Positions 1-10,635 of a DNA stretch of 64,000 nucleotides are shown here, one piece after another. Both the position numbers and the translations under genes were made by a program. The DNA lies in assembly GCA_038503035.1 (NCBI GenBank), contig JAVSML010018909.1:29143-93142 (forward strand), given 5' to 3'. Below the pieces are notes generated by a model that made no database searches, had not been told where the DNA came from, and saw only the letters and a list, made by a program, of their open reading frames with translations. Each line of letters begins with the position of its first letter. The stretch's first letter is position 1. The DNA is from Crocodylus rhombifer (taxonomy: Eukaryota; Chordata; Crocodylia; Crocodylidae).

Positions 1-615
1 AAGGCTAACCGTACCTTGTCATGCATCCATAGATGCATCACAAGCAGGTCCAAGGAGGTGATCCTCCCTCTCTATGCGACATTGGTCAGGCCGCAGTTGG
101 AGTACTGCATCCAGTTCTGGGCACCGCACTTCAGGAGGAATATGGCCAACATGGAGAGGGTCCAGAGGAGGGCCACTTGCATGATCAGGGGGCAGCAGGG
201 CAGGCCCTAGGAGGAGAGGCTATGGAACCTGAATCTGTTCAGCCTCCACAAAAGAAGGCTGAGAGGGGATCTGGTGGCCATCTATAAACTGGCCTAGGGG
301 GACCAGCAGGCAATGGGAGAGTTCCTGTTCCCCCAAGCACTATCGGGAGTAACAAGGAATAATGGCCATAAGTTGACTGACAGTAGATTCAGGTTAGACA
401 TCAGGAGGTGCTACTTCACTGTCAGGGCGGCTAGGATCTGGAACCTACTTCCAAGGGAAGTGGTCCTCGCTCCTACCCTGGGGGTCTTCAAAAGGAGGCT
501 AGACAATCACCTAACCAGGGTCGTTTGACCCCAGTACTTTTTCCTGGCCATGGCAGGGGGGCAGACTTGATAATCTGCTTAGGTCCCTTCTGATTCTACC
601 AACTATGAAACTATG
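1..615 (+). pseudogene. CR1 LINE, 3' end: reverse-transcriptase C-terminus plus 3' UTR (cut by window edge)
   Basis: Frame 1 of the first 530 bases reads as the C-terminal thumb/connection part of a CR1 ORF2 reverse transcriptase. Visible landmarks are LVRPQLEYCIQFWAPHF at about 85-135, MERVQRRAT at about 151-180, FSLHKRRLRGDLVA at about 235-280, GVTRNNGHKL and RFRLDIRR at about 345-410, and a terminal FKRRLDNHL. A TAG after GQQGRP near 208 and a second TAG near 294 interrupt the frame, so the copy is dead. The 3' UTR at about 528-615 has the usual CR1 tail, a CCCTTCTGATTCTACC-like block followed by ACTATGA repeats ending near 615. It matches the end of the copy at 53330-55440 closely enough to be the same subfamily. 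The 5' part lies outside the window or is truncated. Confidence 0.9.
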
Positions 616-731
616 ACTCAGCTATCCTGGGAATTAGACAGGTAGCAATGGGTTAAGTCTATGTGCTCCTGAGATCTAGCCAGGGGGCAGGACACAGAGA
701 CTTTGAAACAAGATTTAAGTCTAAAATCTTC

Positions 732-757
732 GTGTGTGTGTGTGTGTGTGTGTGTGT
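732..757. repeat. (GT)n microsatellite
   Basis: Thirteen uninterrupted GT dinucleotides. Confidence 0.95.
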
Positions 758-965
758 AACAGTGATCAAGTCAATGGTTACGGACTCTATGACAAGAAGG
801 TTTTTGCCTTCAGATCACATTACCGAGGCTAGGTGATGAAGATTTTGTTCCCTGCCATGTGCATTGACTCCTGTGCGCTGACCCTTATTTCAGGTTTCAT
901 TCTTCTGTCCCAGGGACTTCAACACAGTTTATTGAGACATAAACCAGTGCAGAATATGGCTTAGT

Positions 966-1001
966 CTTCCAAGTCTCTGATACAAGTCAGAGACTTGGAA
1001 G
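966..1001. repeat. Perfect 15-bp inverted repeat with 6-nt spacer
   Basis: Arm CTTCCAAGTCTCTGA at 966-980 is followed by a six-base spacer and its exact reverse complement at 987-1001. Complementarity stops abruptly at both sides. The stem is shorter than a typical pre-miRNA. A template-switch mutation is the simplest explanation. Confidence 0.9.
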
Positions 1002-1557
1002 CTGCACTCCAAATATATCTGGGACCCAGTGCTAGGGACTGAAGCAGGGAACCTCATCAGCTAAGCATAAGTCTCTAAAGATACAGCTGGAGATGGCAAG
1101 TTCCAGCAAAAGTGGCCATAACTGACTCATCTACCTGGGTTTGGCAGAGGGGGAAACTGTAACAGGCACTGAGCTGTAGAGAGGCTGCAAGGTGATAACA
1201 TGCAAACACCATCTGTAACTGCCTCCCCCCACTCCCATGGGTTTCTCAAATCAATGTAGCAAGGCAGCCAGACTGCTTGGCTCAGAGTAGGACAAGCCTA
1301 ATTCTTCAGGATGCCCAGTAAATACAAAAAGCACTTTCCTCCAGAGCTGCTGCCACATGTCCTGTTCTTAGCTGTCTTGTAGCTTGTGGTCTTATTTACA
1401 CACAACCAGAAAAGGCTTTGGGTGATATTCTTTAGACCAATGCAAATGATCACCCAGACAGGACTTTCCTGTCACTCAAAGCCTATGGACCCTTCTTGCC
1501 TCCCTTGTCCCCTGTCAGCACTTGAATATACCCCTTATCTACCCTGCTTATACAACC

Positions 1558-2389
1558 TGTGACAGGGTGCCTAAAACACCCTGCCACAGGAATGCCAGGG
1601 AGGAAACAAAGAAGACGAACTTACCCCAAGAGACAGGAGAAACCACAGCAAGTGATTCAAGCCCAGAAAGAGGAAAGTGGCACAGCCAAAGAGGCAAAAA
1701 GAAAACTGCACCAAGGAGAGAAAGAGGGAACAGCTGGGTCAGGTAGGCAGTGAATGGGAGGCTACCACAGTAGATCCAGCTGGGCAAAAAAAGGGAAGAT
1801 TTAAGGCATGCCAAGGAGGTGTTCAGGGGTCAGATGAAGAGAAGGAGAGAGGAAAAGGAGACCAGTAAGAAGAGAGGGAGAGAACTGACCCCAGAGCTCA
1901 AGGGAGAGCTCTGGTCTCCCAACTTACCTGGTGAAGACTGGCAAAGAGTTTGCCTAGATGGGGAGAACCAGCACAGGAATGGAGGAAGCTGCTTGGTCTG
2001 TGAGTCCAGTCCTGGGGGGTGAAGGTAACCGCTCTGAGAATCTGGAAGAAGACAAAAGTACAGAAAAGATTATTCCTCAGGAGGGAGTGAAGCCCTGAAA
2101 ATAAGGGTGGGATCAGAAGTAAGGAATAGCTATCTTGGGACCCATGCAGGGAAGAATGGGGCAAGCAGCCAAAATAAGAGAGAGACTCCAGCCAGGGGTC
2201 CTTAAGACTGAGACCGGAGCATAGGCAGAGGGAGTAACAACACACCTAGAACATCTGATGCGGTTAGGGCAGGGTATGGGAATGGTAGAGCCCTGCGAAG
2301 ATTAGTCAGTGTCCTGAGTCTGTAACAAACCCCTTTGTCTCCCTAGAGTGTTTTCAGCATCTATCTCCCATAACATCAAAGGCGTGACA
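1558..2389 (+). mobile_element. Possible solo LTR or LTR-like element
   Basis: The block starts TGTGACAGGGTG and can be ended at ...GCGTGACA (2389), so it has TG...CA ends with a TGTGAC/GTGACA inverted terminal pair. It is purine-rich and without coding character. The first 35 bases form a strong hairpin: 14-bp arms at 1556-1569 and 1577-1590 with one mismatch. I do not find a convincing 4-6-bp target duplication (CAACC on the left, GTAGT on the right) nor a clear poly(A) signal, so the boundaries and the class are tentative. Confidence 0.35.
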
Positions 2390-2632
2390 GTAGTATTTTG
2401 TCCTTTGAAAAATCACCTCTCTCAACAGGGAGACAACGCAGCTCCAGGCAATGCACCATCAACCTCTTACACAACCCACAGAACCCAGATGCCACTGACA
2501 TGATAGTGCCTTTAGACCTCTGCAGCAGTAGCAGCTGGCCAGATTTTCCAAATGCTGATTCAGTGATGAGAAGATGGGTAGGTAACGAAGGCAATTAGAA
2601 GGTAACAATAAGAGGGGACATAAGAAATGCTG

Positions 2633-3264
2633 GCCTAACCATCAAGAAATGCAAAACTGTAGAACATTTGATTCAGAGATGATACCTTTTATTAGACCAA
2701 TAAGAAATTGCAAAAAAAAATCTTTTTCTGCAAACTTTTGGGCTCACATGGTCTTCCTCAGGCTCAGGGAAAATTAAAGATGGTAAAAAGTCCCCATAGG
2801 TAGAAAATAAACTTCATTTTGCACAGAGGAAGCTGAAGGTAGAAGTCTGTTCCTCTAGGTCCATGAGAGTGTCTTTGTGAGTTGCTCTTTGATATGCAGA
2901 TAAGGTAAGATTCCTACCCTGGTGCTGTCAGATAGCAGAAAGGTAGAAGTCTTTCTTGTTGTTCAGCAATGAAGTTTAACTCCAAAACTGACTAAAATTC
3001 AACATTGTCCATGTTTCAGGGATGTATTTGGTAGCTGTGTTGGTCTGAGACAAAAAAAGAAATGCAAAACTCTAGAACCCTTGGTTCAGAGATGATCTTT
3101 TATTAGACCAACTAATAAAAAACTAAAAACTAAGGAAAAGGTATTTTTGCAAGTTCTTAGTTGGTCTAATAAAAGGTATCATCTCTGAACCAAGAGTTTG
3201 AGAGTTTTGCATTTCTTTTTTGTCTCAGACCAACATGGCTACCAATACAGCCTAACCAACAAGA
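2633..3264 (+). mobile_element. Snap-back (inverted-repeat) element, copy 1, with 15-bp target-site duplication
   Basis: The element body is 2648-3249. It is flanked by a 15-bp direct repeat, GCCTAACCATCAAGA at 2633-2647 and GCCTAACCAACAAGA at 3250-3264 (14/15). Inside, the block GCAAAACTCT...TTCAGAGATGAT...TTTTATTAGACCAA occurs twice in plus orientation (near 2651 and 3062) and once inverted (near 3160-3212). The right part, about 3027-3247, is therefore a long palindrome ending AGACCAACATGGCTACC. No ORF is seen. Copies with the same architecture are at 39885-40227 and 61701-62282. The class is not assignable by eye; the crocodilian MITE family called Chompy is a candidate to compare. Confidence 0.75.
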
Positions 3265-3807
3265 GTCTTCCCTGAATCTTTTCCACAGCAGCACTAGATG
3301 GTGAGTCAGGAGGTTTCAGAGCAACTGATAGGTACCCCCAGGGAACATCTATAGAGCTACTTATGGAAGTGGCAGGAAGAAATATGCAGGAAGAGATTCC
3401 CTTCCTGTACAGCCTCTGTCCCTGATTTTTTTTTGTTTATCTCCCATAACTGTGGGTGATTGCTGGGGTGTTCTATGAAAGCCAGCTGATCAACTTTCTA
3501 GTGGTTCATGGTCCTTTCTTCTGCCTGCTATAAGGAGAAGTATTTCATGGACCCATACCATAACTGCAGATGAAAGGGCAGTGCCCTTCCATTGGACAAA
3601 TTAGAAAAGCCACCTACCACTCAAGTCACCCCTCAGAAAATCCCAGCTCTTAGTTTGTGCTTGTTTTTTGAGCACAGAGCAATTCTTTCCATTCAAAGAA
3701 CTCTGAAAGCCCACAACTAGTCAGAATGTTTTTAACAAAAATTTCCATTTGAAATTTATCTTGGTTTATCTTGTGAACCCTATTTGAATGCCTAACAGTG
3801 ACAATGT
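3265..3807. other. No recognised feature
   Basis: AT-moderate sequence without coding character or a repeat that I recognise. Confidence 0.4.
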
Positions 3808-3835
3808 TGCAGGGCGCCCTAGTTGAGAATCACTG
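3808..3835 (-). mobile_element. Terminal fragment of a second hAT-type element
   Basis: The stretch ends GTTGAGAATCACTG, the reverse complement of a CAGTGATTCTCAAC-type hAT terminus, closely like the right end of the element at 27436-27757. Only the end is recognisable, and it abuts the target duplication of the next element. Confidence 0.4.
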
Positions 3836-4295
3836 GTCTAGGGCAGCATTTCCCAACCTTTTTCACCCTGGAGCACACTTACATGGCCTCGCCCACCCCA
3901 TGGCACACTGGCTGAGCAGGGAGTGGGGGAAGGGCATAGCGAGCAACCAAATGCCCCAGACCGGGGAGGTGGGGTGGAGGGGAGTGGCGAACAGCCAAAT
4001 GCTGCGGAGCGGGAGGGTAGGGACAGGGTGGGGATTGGGCGGTGAGCAGCTGAATGCCACAGGCTGGAGGGGCAAGGGGGATAGTGAGTGGTGGGAAGCA
4101 GGTGGCACAACATTTGAATCACTGGCTAGAGCCGCCGCCCCCCCCCCCCGCATCTGTCTGGCTGCCCACAGCAGCAGCAGATGGGGGGGGGGGGGGGGGG
4201 GATGGCTCTAGCCCAAAATACTGCAGCATACCTGGATGTGCTCGATGGCACACCAGTGTGCTGCGGCACACCAATTGGGAAATGCTGGTCTAGGG
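3836..4295 (+). mobile_element. Non-autonomous hAT transposon (MITE) with perfect 8-bp TSD
   Basis: The element is 3844-4287. Its ends are CAGCATTTCCCAAC on the left and TTGGGAAATGCTG on the right, a good terminal inverted repeat. It is flanked by identical 8-bp duplications GTCTAGGG at 3836-3843 and 4288-4295, which is diagnostic of hAT insertion. It encodes no transposase. The interior repeats the word GGCACAC, as related reptile and bird hAT MITEs do. It also holds a 12-C run (4138-4149) and a 19-G run (4183-4201) lying within a larger inverted repeat. Confidence 0.92.
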
Positions 4296-5794
4296 CCACA
4301 GAAGGAATGAATAGCCATCGGAAAGCCCTAAAGGCTTTCCACATTGAGCTGAGGATTTGGTTCAACTACCTAATGGATGAGCTCCATAGGTGTAAAAAAC
4401 AGCTCTGTCTGTCTGTAGCAAGTAATCTCACAAGGCGACATAATGCTTGTGGAGGCCTTCCGCAAAGGCTGAAGGCTAGGTTCATTCTTCTCCCTGCAGA
4501 CTGGATGACATTCACTAATTGAACTTAGGAGGGTCCTCGGGATCCACCCTGATTTTGCACCCCCAAAACCAGTTCAGCCTGGCACGAACTGTCCATTCTT
4601 CATTTCAGTTTGACAAAAAGCAAAGCTTTTGCCTAGGAATCCAATTCCAGCCCCCTTATTACCTTGTCTGGCTTCCTTGATATTCCTGAATGCCTCTCTC
4701 CAGCTACTCAGGGCAACCAGAAAAGGAAATCGATAGCTGAAGCCAAGACAGGGATTGACAAAGGGGAGGGTAATAGAGAACAACCTTCATTCCATCCCCC
4801 TGATAAAATATGTCTCTACAGCATGATAAATGCCACCGGGGAGATGGGGCAGGTTGCCAGTCGCAAAGCCAAGCACCCTGGTCCAGAGTGGGAAGGTGCG
4901 GAATAGTGGGGCTGGGAAGAGAGGAGAAAATTAGGAGCACCTTCCACTAAGGCAGGAGGGGAGATGAATCCTGGCCTTCCTCACCCTGCTCTAGCAATGT
5001 AGCATTAGTTCCAGGCTGGGAGGACAGCCTGTTCCTGCAGTGCATTAGCACTGTCAGAAGCCATGACAGTGGAACAGGCTATGTAAAACCTATTGCTGCA
5101 AGAGGCTCTTTGCTGAGCTGAGCTTCTGACAGCTCAAAGCAGGTCTGTTTTGGTTCAGCTGCTACAGCAGCTGCCCACAGATTACACACATTCAAAATGT
5201 TGTATACAGCCAGTCTAGGTACCAGACAGGATCTCTGCTAATTGGCTGTGTCCACTCTCAGGCTATCCCTAAGAGCATTTCCTCCCAGGCATCTTCTTGC
5301 AGGTTGCTGATTACAGATTCAATGATACAGGTCCTCAAAGAAAATGGCTTCCCAATGTTCTAGTTTCAGCCAGGTGCCAGGTTCACTGAGCAGGTGCTGC
5401 TGGGGAGAAGTTCATAACACAGGATTTTGGGGCAGCACAAGGTCCTGGCACTGCTGGGAGCTCACAGCACAAACTTCTTTCACTTCTTCTGGGAAAAGAG
5501 GGAAGCTCACAGCACAAGGCCTATGGGTGATCCAGGAAGGATAAACATTAGCTCTGTGCTTGTGAGGCCATCTGCACTGCCTGACCCATGCAGCTTTCTT
5601 GGCCTGCTCTATCCTGGGATCTACTCCTTTTCATCTACTTGTAATGGGCCATACTCCTTACTGTTGCCTGGGAAGTGGAAAGCTGCAGAAACAGTGAGAC
5701 CTGAAGAAGGGGGTGGGGGTTCAGGAAGGGGCAAAGCATCTGTCTCTGTTGCAAAACCTACTGTAAATGATCCTGGGAGACGCAGCCCTATATC
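4296..5794. other. No recognised feature
   Basis: About 1.5 kb of apparently single-copy sequence. Open frames are short, lack splice-flanked coding character and are probably chance. Confidence 0.4.
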
Positions 5795-6798
5795 CCTAGT
5801 GTGGCGGGCCAGTAGGGGGCACTCCTGCGTTGAGCCCCCCACCTTCCTGCGCCCGACCACATTCCAGGCTCCAAATGTCTGGCCAACCCCCTTCCTGGAG
5901 CACACTCACTAGCCTGGGGGTAACGTAGCTGCCACCACCCTGAGAATGGACTCACTCTTGGCCCTGTGTGCTCGGGGAAACACAGGCCTAAAGTCCTATG
6001 GGTACTTGACCCAGTACAGGCACTTGGGGCAATTCCCCAAGTCCAGGGGCAAAAAGTAAAGTCTCCCTTAGTCCGCAGACCTAAGGGGTCTCTTAGGCAT
6101 AATTTAGACCCACTCCTCAATAAGTCTCCCACACCGGTCACAAAGGAGAACTTTATTGATAAGAGGGGTAGGGTGAAAATAGGGCACAAGACTGAGCAAT
6201 ATTCTAGAAATCCTAACGAGCAAACAGTCTGGCTGAGGTAGCCTTTTGATCATGCATCTAAGTTACTGCCAGCTAGATATCTAATCAGATCTCGAGTAGC
6301 TTACTCACAAGCATCTTCCAAAGGCTGGTGAAGTTTCCCTTTGGAGGCAGGCAGTTCCTTGCTCGTGAGTTATGGGGGAGAGAGCCTGTTTCAGATGGTC
6401 ATGCTCCTCTGACTCCCTCACATGGCTGCTGCCCCTTCCTCCTGGGCAGTCCTAACTTATCTAGCCCCTGTGACCTCATTCACCTGGTCCAGTGGAGGCC
6501 AGCTCCGGATGGCTCTCAGCCAACCAATTTGAAATACATCACCAGTTGCCGGGCAGATTCCAGCCCACCAGGTAGAAACTCCTCACCCAGGTAGCTGATG
6601 CCAGTCACGTAGGCAGAGGGAGCAGGTTCCCCCGCCCCCCAGGAATGCAGCCAGCTCAAGTTACCTAAAGAGATAGACTGAGGTGTGACTCCTGCTGGGC
6701 TCATCCTAATCAAATGGTCACAGCACAGAGATTTTAATCACATTGTCACAGGGCAGAGATTTTGGGGAGAAACCAAGGTGGCTTTCTGCCACACCCAG
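5795..6798 (-). mobile_element. Solo LTR of an endogenous retroelement
   Basis: The body is 5800-6793 (994 bp). On the minus strand it begins TGTGGCAGAAAGCC and ends GGCCCGCCACA, so it has TG...CA ends with a TGTGGC inverted pair. The flanks are CCTAG (5795-5799) and CCCAG (6794-6798), a 4/5 match to a 5-bp target duplication. Read on the minus strand there is an AATAAAG poly(A) signal at about 6150-6156. A near-duplicated block (CACAGCACAGAGATTTT / CACAGGGCAGAGATTTT) at about 6719-6765 fits an enhancer repeat in U3. No internal coding region is attached. Lineage is unassigned. Confidence 0.65.
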
Positions 6799-9769
6799 CA
6801 CATAGTGGAAGTGCTGTCCTGGAGGTGCCCATAATCCCCCGGCAATGGCTAGGGCGAGGTCTCCTGGAATGATATCTTCTCCAAGGCTTGAATGGTTAGT
6901 TTTTCAGCCATGAGCAATCCCTTTCCATCCTGTTCCTGGTACTGAGGATGGAACACTCTCCTTCATGACTGACACGCAAGTCCCCTGGGCATAGGGTCCC
7001 TGCTACAGTGCAACCTCACCTGGCTTCTGCTTGCCTGCTCCTATATCTCTATTAGGGACTGGGGCCCTGCTCTGAGGTCGTTACAACCTCCAGCTTCCAC
7101 CAAACTGGCGCTAGCAAAGCAGCTCCTATGCAGGACTCAGCTGCCTTCCCAAGAGCTTCTCACATCCCGTACTGAACATCACCAATGGCAACAGAAGCTG
7201 TTGGGCTGCCAAAGCAAAAAGAAGGGAAAGTAGAGACTAAAGGAAGGGTAACCCGAATGTTCTGGCTACAGAGAACATTTATACCATGACTGCTTCCTGC
7301 ATTAGGCCAATGAGAGTTTGGTGGCCGTGGCAGTAATCTATGCTGTGGGGGTCACTGCTTCATTGCAGAACAGAGTGTCTCTGACTCTGAGGCCACACCT
7401 ACTCAGGTGGTAGCAATTGTTTCTGCAGACCACAGCTCCAGGTGCTGACTTCAGGGAGTTGGCAAAGGCAGTGGTTTTCAGCTAACTTTATTTCCGCACA
7501 GAAACAAACAAACAAAAAGCAAAAGATGGCCTCAGAAGCTGGGCAGAATAATGCTCCTCCATCCCAGCTCCATCTTCAAACACAGGCAAGAGCCTGCCTT
7601 CCAAACAGTGGGCACACAGCCTGGGGTTTGTTCTGCTACCAGAGAAGAACAGCCCTATCTCCCTCCCTGCCATATACACACACCGCATGCATGAGAATGC
7701 TGTTCAGCTACTGCCTGCCAGCCCCTGCCCTGGTGGCACTTGCCACCTCACTTCTGCATGGTTCTGTTCTGCATGCTTCTCACTTCATCATGTAGCAATG
7801 TGTCAGTAGGATGTGGTACCGGACCCCACATCTGTATTCAGCCAAAGGAGAACATGGGCAGGGCCAAGCAGAAGACTCACTATAAACAAACAGCCAACAG
7901 TTGGTGACAGTCCAGGACTCTGTTCTTAGAAACAGGTCTCCTGTCCCCACACCTGCAATTCCCCCCATGAAGGACACTGATGGGAAAGCGAGTATGAAGA
8001 GTAGCAGAGAAGAAATGACTTGCATTGCCATCTCCTGGCAGTTCACTATTACCCTCTTTACCTGTACATGGCTCTGGAGTGCAGTGTTCTCAAAACAGAA
8101 AGGTTTCCCTTCCCCTGGGCTCATCTGCTCCTCACACTTCTCTCCTCCTTTGTCCACCCCACAGTTCTCTGCATATTACCATGAAAGACAAGTGTGTGCT
8201 GCAAAAGCCTCCGACCTTGCCACCCCAAATCCAAAGCAGGCTAGTGGCAGCAACTGGTGTTGCTCTTTACAGGGGCAAAGTCCAGCTGCAGAATTCAGAT
8301 CCAGACCTGCAGCAGGGTCTAGCCTTCTCTTTCCCCAAAGCTGAATGGGACTTAGGCTTAAGTGATGGGTTGGGCCTTTCTCTAGCCACACTAGGGGTGG
8401 GCTGTGGGTTCAGGCTGGTCTGTGCTGAAGACATAGCTCCATCTTTTACTCAGGTATTACCCTTATCTTCCTCCCATCCACATACAAACACTTCTCACCT
8501 GAGTTTAGTGGCACTCTGCCTGACTATAGAGTGTGGGTTAAAGCCCAGATGCTGCTTTCACTTGGGATGGTCCCCTGCCTGCTTTGTGGTGAGGGTGCAG
8601 GCTCAGTCAGCTGAGTGCTGACAGTCCTCCATTACCTTCCCATAATTCCTCTTGAGTGCTCAAAACAAACAAATTCTCCCACAATTCTTTGGAAGAGAAC
8701 AACAGAGTGTCTTAATTCACTGCAGCATAGAGGACCATTGTGTATGCCCCCCCACCCACCAGACAGCAGTCCACTGAATCCACAGTAACTTGGCTAGGTC
8801 TTTGCAGGGCTGTTGGGTTGATGAGCAACGGCCTTTATCACATGAGTCACCCAGCCAATAGCCTGAGGTAACTTTGTGATGAAGACATTTGGAAAGGCGG
8901 CATCCATATGCAAGTGCTTCTGTTAGTCAAGACAACAGAGAACCAATCAGCAACCAGAAAGACGTAGACAACAAGCCAATCAGCAACCAGAAAGACGTAG
9001 ACAACAAGCAAAATGGTTTCTTAGGTGGCCTGGCCAAATTCAGGTCAGAGGGGTCTGGCCACCAGCTCCCAATGAGTTCTGCCAAGGAAGAGTATGGCCA
9101 ATTTTTGTACTGAGTTTCAATGAGGTTCCAAAGGGACTGAATACAGCTGCAGGGAATAAACCTGTTAGAAACTCTTCCCTTTGCCCAGTGCTTCACACAC
9201 ATGAATTAGATGAGAATTTATTGTTCCACACAGCTGATAAGAAGCCAGAGTAGGGTGAGGTGATGAAAATAAAGAGTAAATTAATCATGCCCATTGCCAG
9301 GAGGCAGAGTCCACAGCAACAAAGAAAGGGACTAAATCAGCACCGGTGTTCTTCAGGACCAGCTCCCAGCTCCCAGCAAGCAGATCGCAGAACAGTGCTG
9401 GCAAAGAGCCTGGCCACAGCAACATTACCCAAACACACAGTTATTTCCACAGAGGCTCCTACAGACAACAAGAGATCTGTGCCTCTGACCAGGAAAGGGA
9501 GAGCTCCAGATAGATGGGAGAACTCCAGGTGATGAAAGATGAGGCTGTGTAGTTCAGTCAATAACTATGTGCAGCACAAATTTGTTACAAGCACCAAAGT
9601 TGGGCTCCCCACTCCCTGATTTCACCTGCCCCTTCAGTCACTGAAGGAAGTTTATGATTTAAACATACAAAAACATGCCATAAAGGGGAAGCCAAGGCAG
9701 TCCTATAATGAAATCCCAGGGAGTTGGCTAATGCCCAGAGCATCCTCTCTGTCTGTGATATCAAGGCCG
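6799..9769. other. Apparently single-copy interval
   Basis: Nothing coding is recognisable in about 3 kb. The only internal structure I can support is the 33-bp tandem duplication at 8945-9010. Confidence 0.4.
8945..9010. repeat. Two-unit 33-bp tandem duplication containing CCAAT motifs
   Basis: The 33-bp unit starting AATCAGCAACCAGAAAGACG is present twice with 32/33 identity (8945-8977 and 8978-9010). Each copy is preceded by CC, so two CCAATCAGCAACC motifs are created. The near identity implies a recent duplication. It resembles enhancer repeats of LTR U3 regions, but I see no LTR ends around it. Confidence 0.85.
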
Positions 9770-9960
9770 GTTCAGAACTCCCCTGTGGGATACAGGAGAT
9801 CTGGAGTCAGTTCCTGTCTTTGCTACAGACTCCTTGTGTGCTTGGGCAAGTGACTTAATTCCTCCGTTCTTTACTACTTCATCTCTGCAATGGGGATAAA
9901 AACACTTGAAGCTTGTAGCTGGTCTTTTTAGACTGTCAGGTCTTCTAGGCAAGGAAGGAC
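9770..9960 (+). repeat. MIR / CORE-SINE relic
   Basis: The stretch TGTGTGCTTGGGCAAGTGAC, then an ACTTCATCTCTGCAATGGGG segment and ATAAAAACAC, follows the MIR core order (CTTGGGCAAGTCACTTAA ... CATCTGTAAAATGGGGAT). It is old and without a detectable target duplication. Confidence 0.8.
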
Positions 9961-10635
9961 CCTCTCATTACATGTGAGTACAGGACCTTGCCCTCTGGAA
10001 TCCTGTGCTTGGTATCAAACCATCAGTAATATTAAAGGGTAATACGTCTGTATTCAAGGTTCCTCACCCTGCTCCTGTGATAAACAGAGACAATTATTCC
10101 AAGGAGCTGGCCAGAGTTGTTATGCCAATGGGGCAACCTGGGATATGTGTTTTCCCTGGGACTTCCTTCACCCCTTCATATCTCGGTGCCATTCCTCGCA
10201 GAGCAGTACTGGGACACTCTTGCTATGAGATGACCTTTTCTTGCCCTAGAGTATCAACACCAGTTGACAAGGTCACCCCAGTCCACTTCCGGTTTGAGCC
10301 TGTCTCCATGCTATAGTACATTGGGCTCTGCAGGCAGCACTGAGCCTATGGTAGAGTCTAATGAAACTCAGAAAGTGGCTTGGATGGAAGATTCCTCCAT
10401 GCACCTCCCAAACACTACCTTTTTATCTCTCCCCAAATGCAGAGAAATCCAAGTGTCTGTGCTGCTGCTGGCCCTATCTCATGAGTGGCAGTGGAGACAA
10501 AGTGGCATAAGGGCTACTGATGTTGATGCCCTGAGGAGAGATGGGGCTAGAGACTCACTTAAAGAGATGCCTTCTCAAAGTGATCTGCCAGTATGTAAGT
10601 GCTTTAAGCCAGGTGCAGTGCTCAGTTAGGACAGA
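9961..10635. other. No recognised feature
   Basis: Apparently single-copy; no coding or repeat signal seen. Confidence 0.4.

Larger units (their letters stand above)
616..1557. other. Apparently single-copy interval with a GT microsatellite and a perfect hairpin
   Basis: No open frame with coding character and no recognised repeat apart from the microsatellite at 732-757 and the inverted repeat at 966-1001, listed separately. Confidence 0.5.

Noticed and set aside
966..1001. microRNA precursor
   Set aside because: The stem is only 15 bp, shorter than the roughly 30-bp stem expected, and no flanking pairing extends it.
8025..8621. 198-codon open frame on the plus strand
   Set aside because: Ser/Pro/Leu-rich composition typical of chance frames in CT-rich DNA; no domain, overlapping frames equally open, no splice logic.
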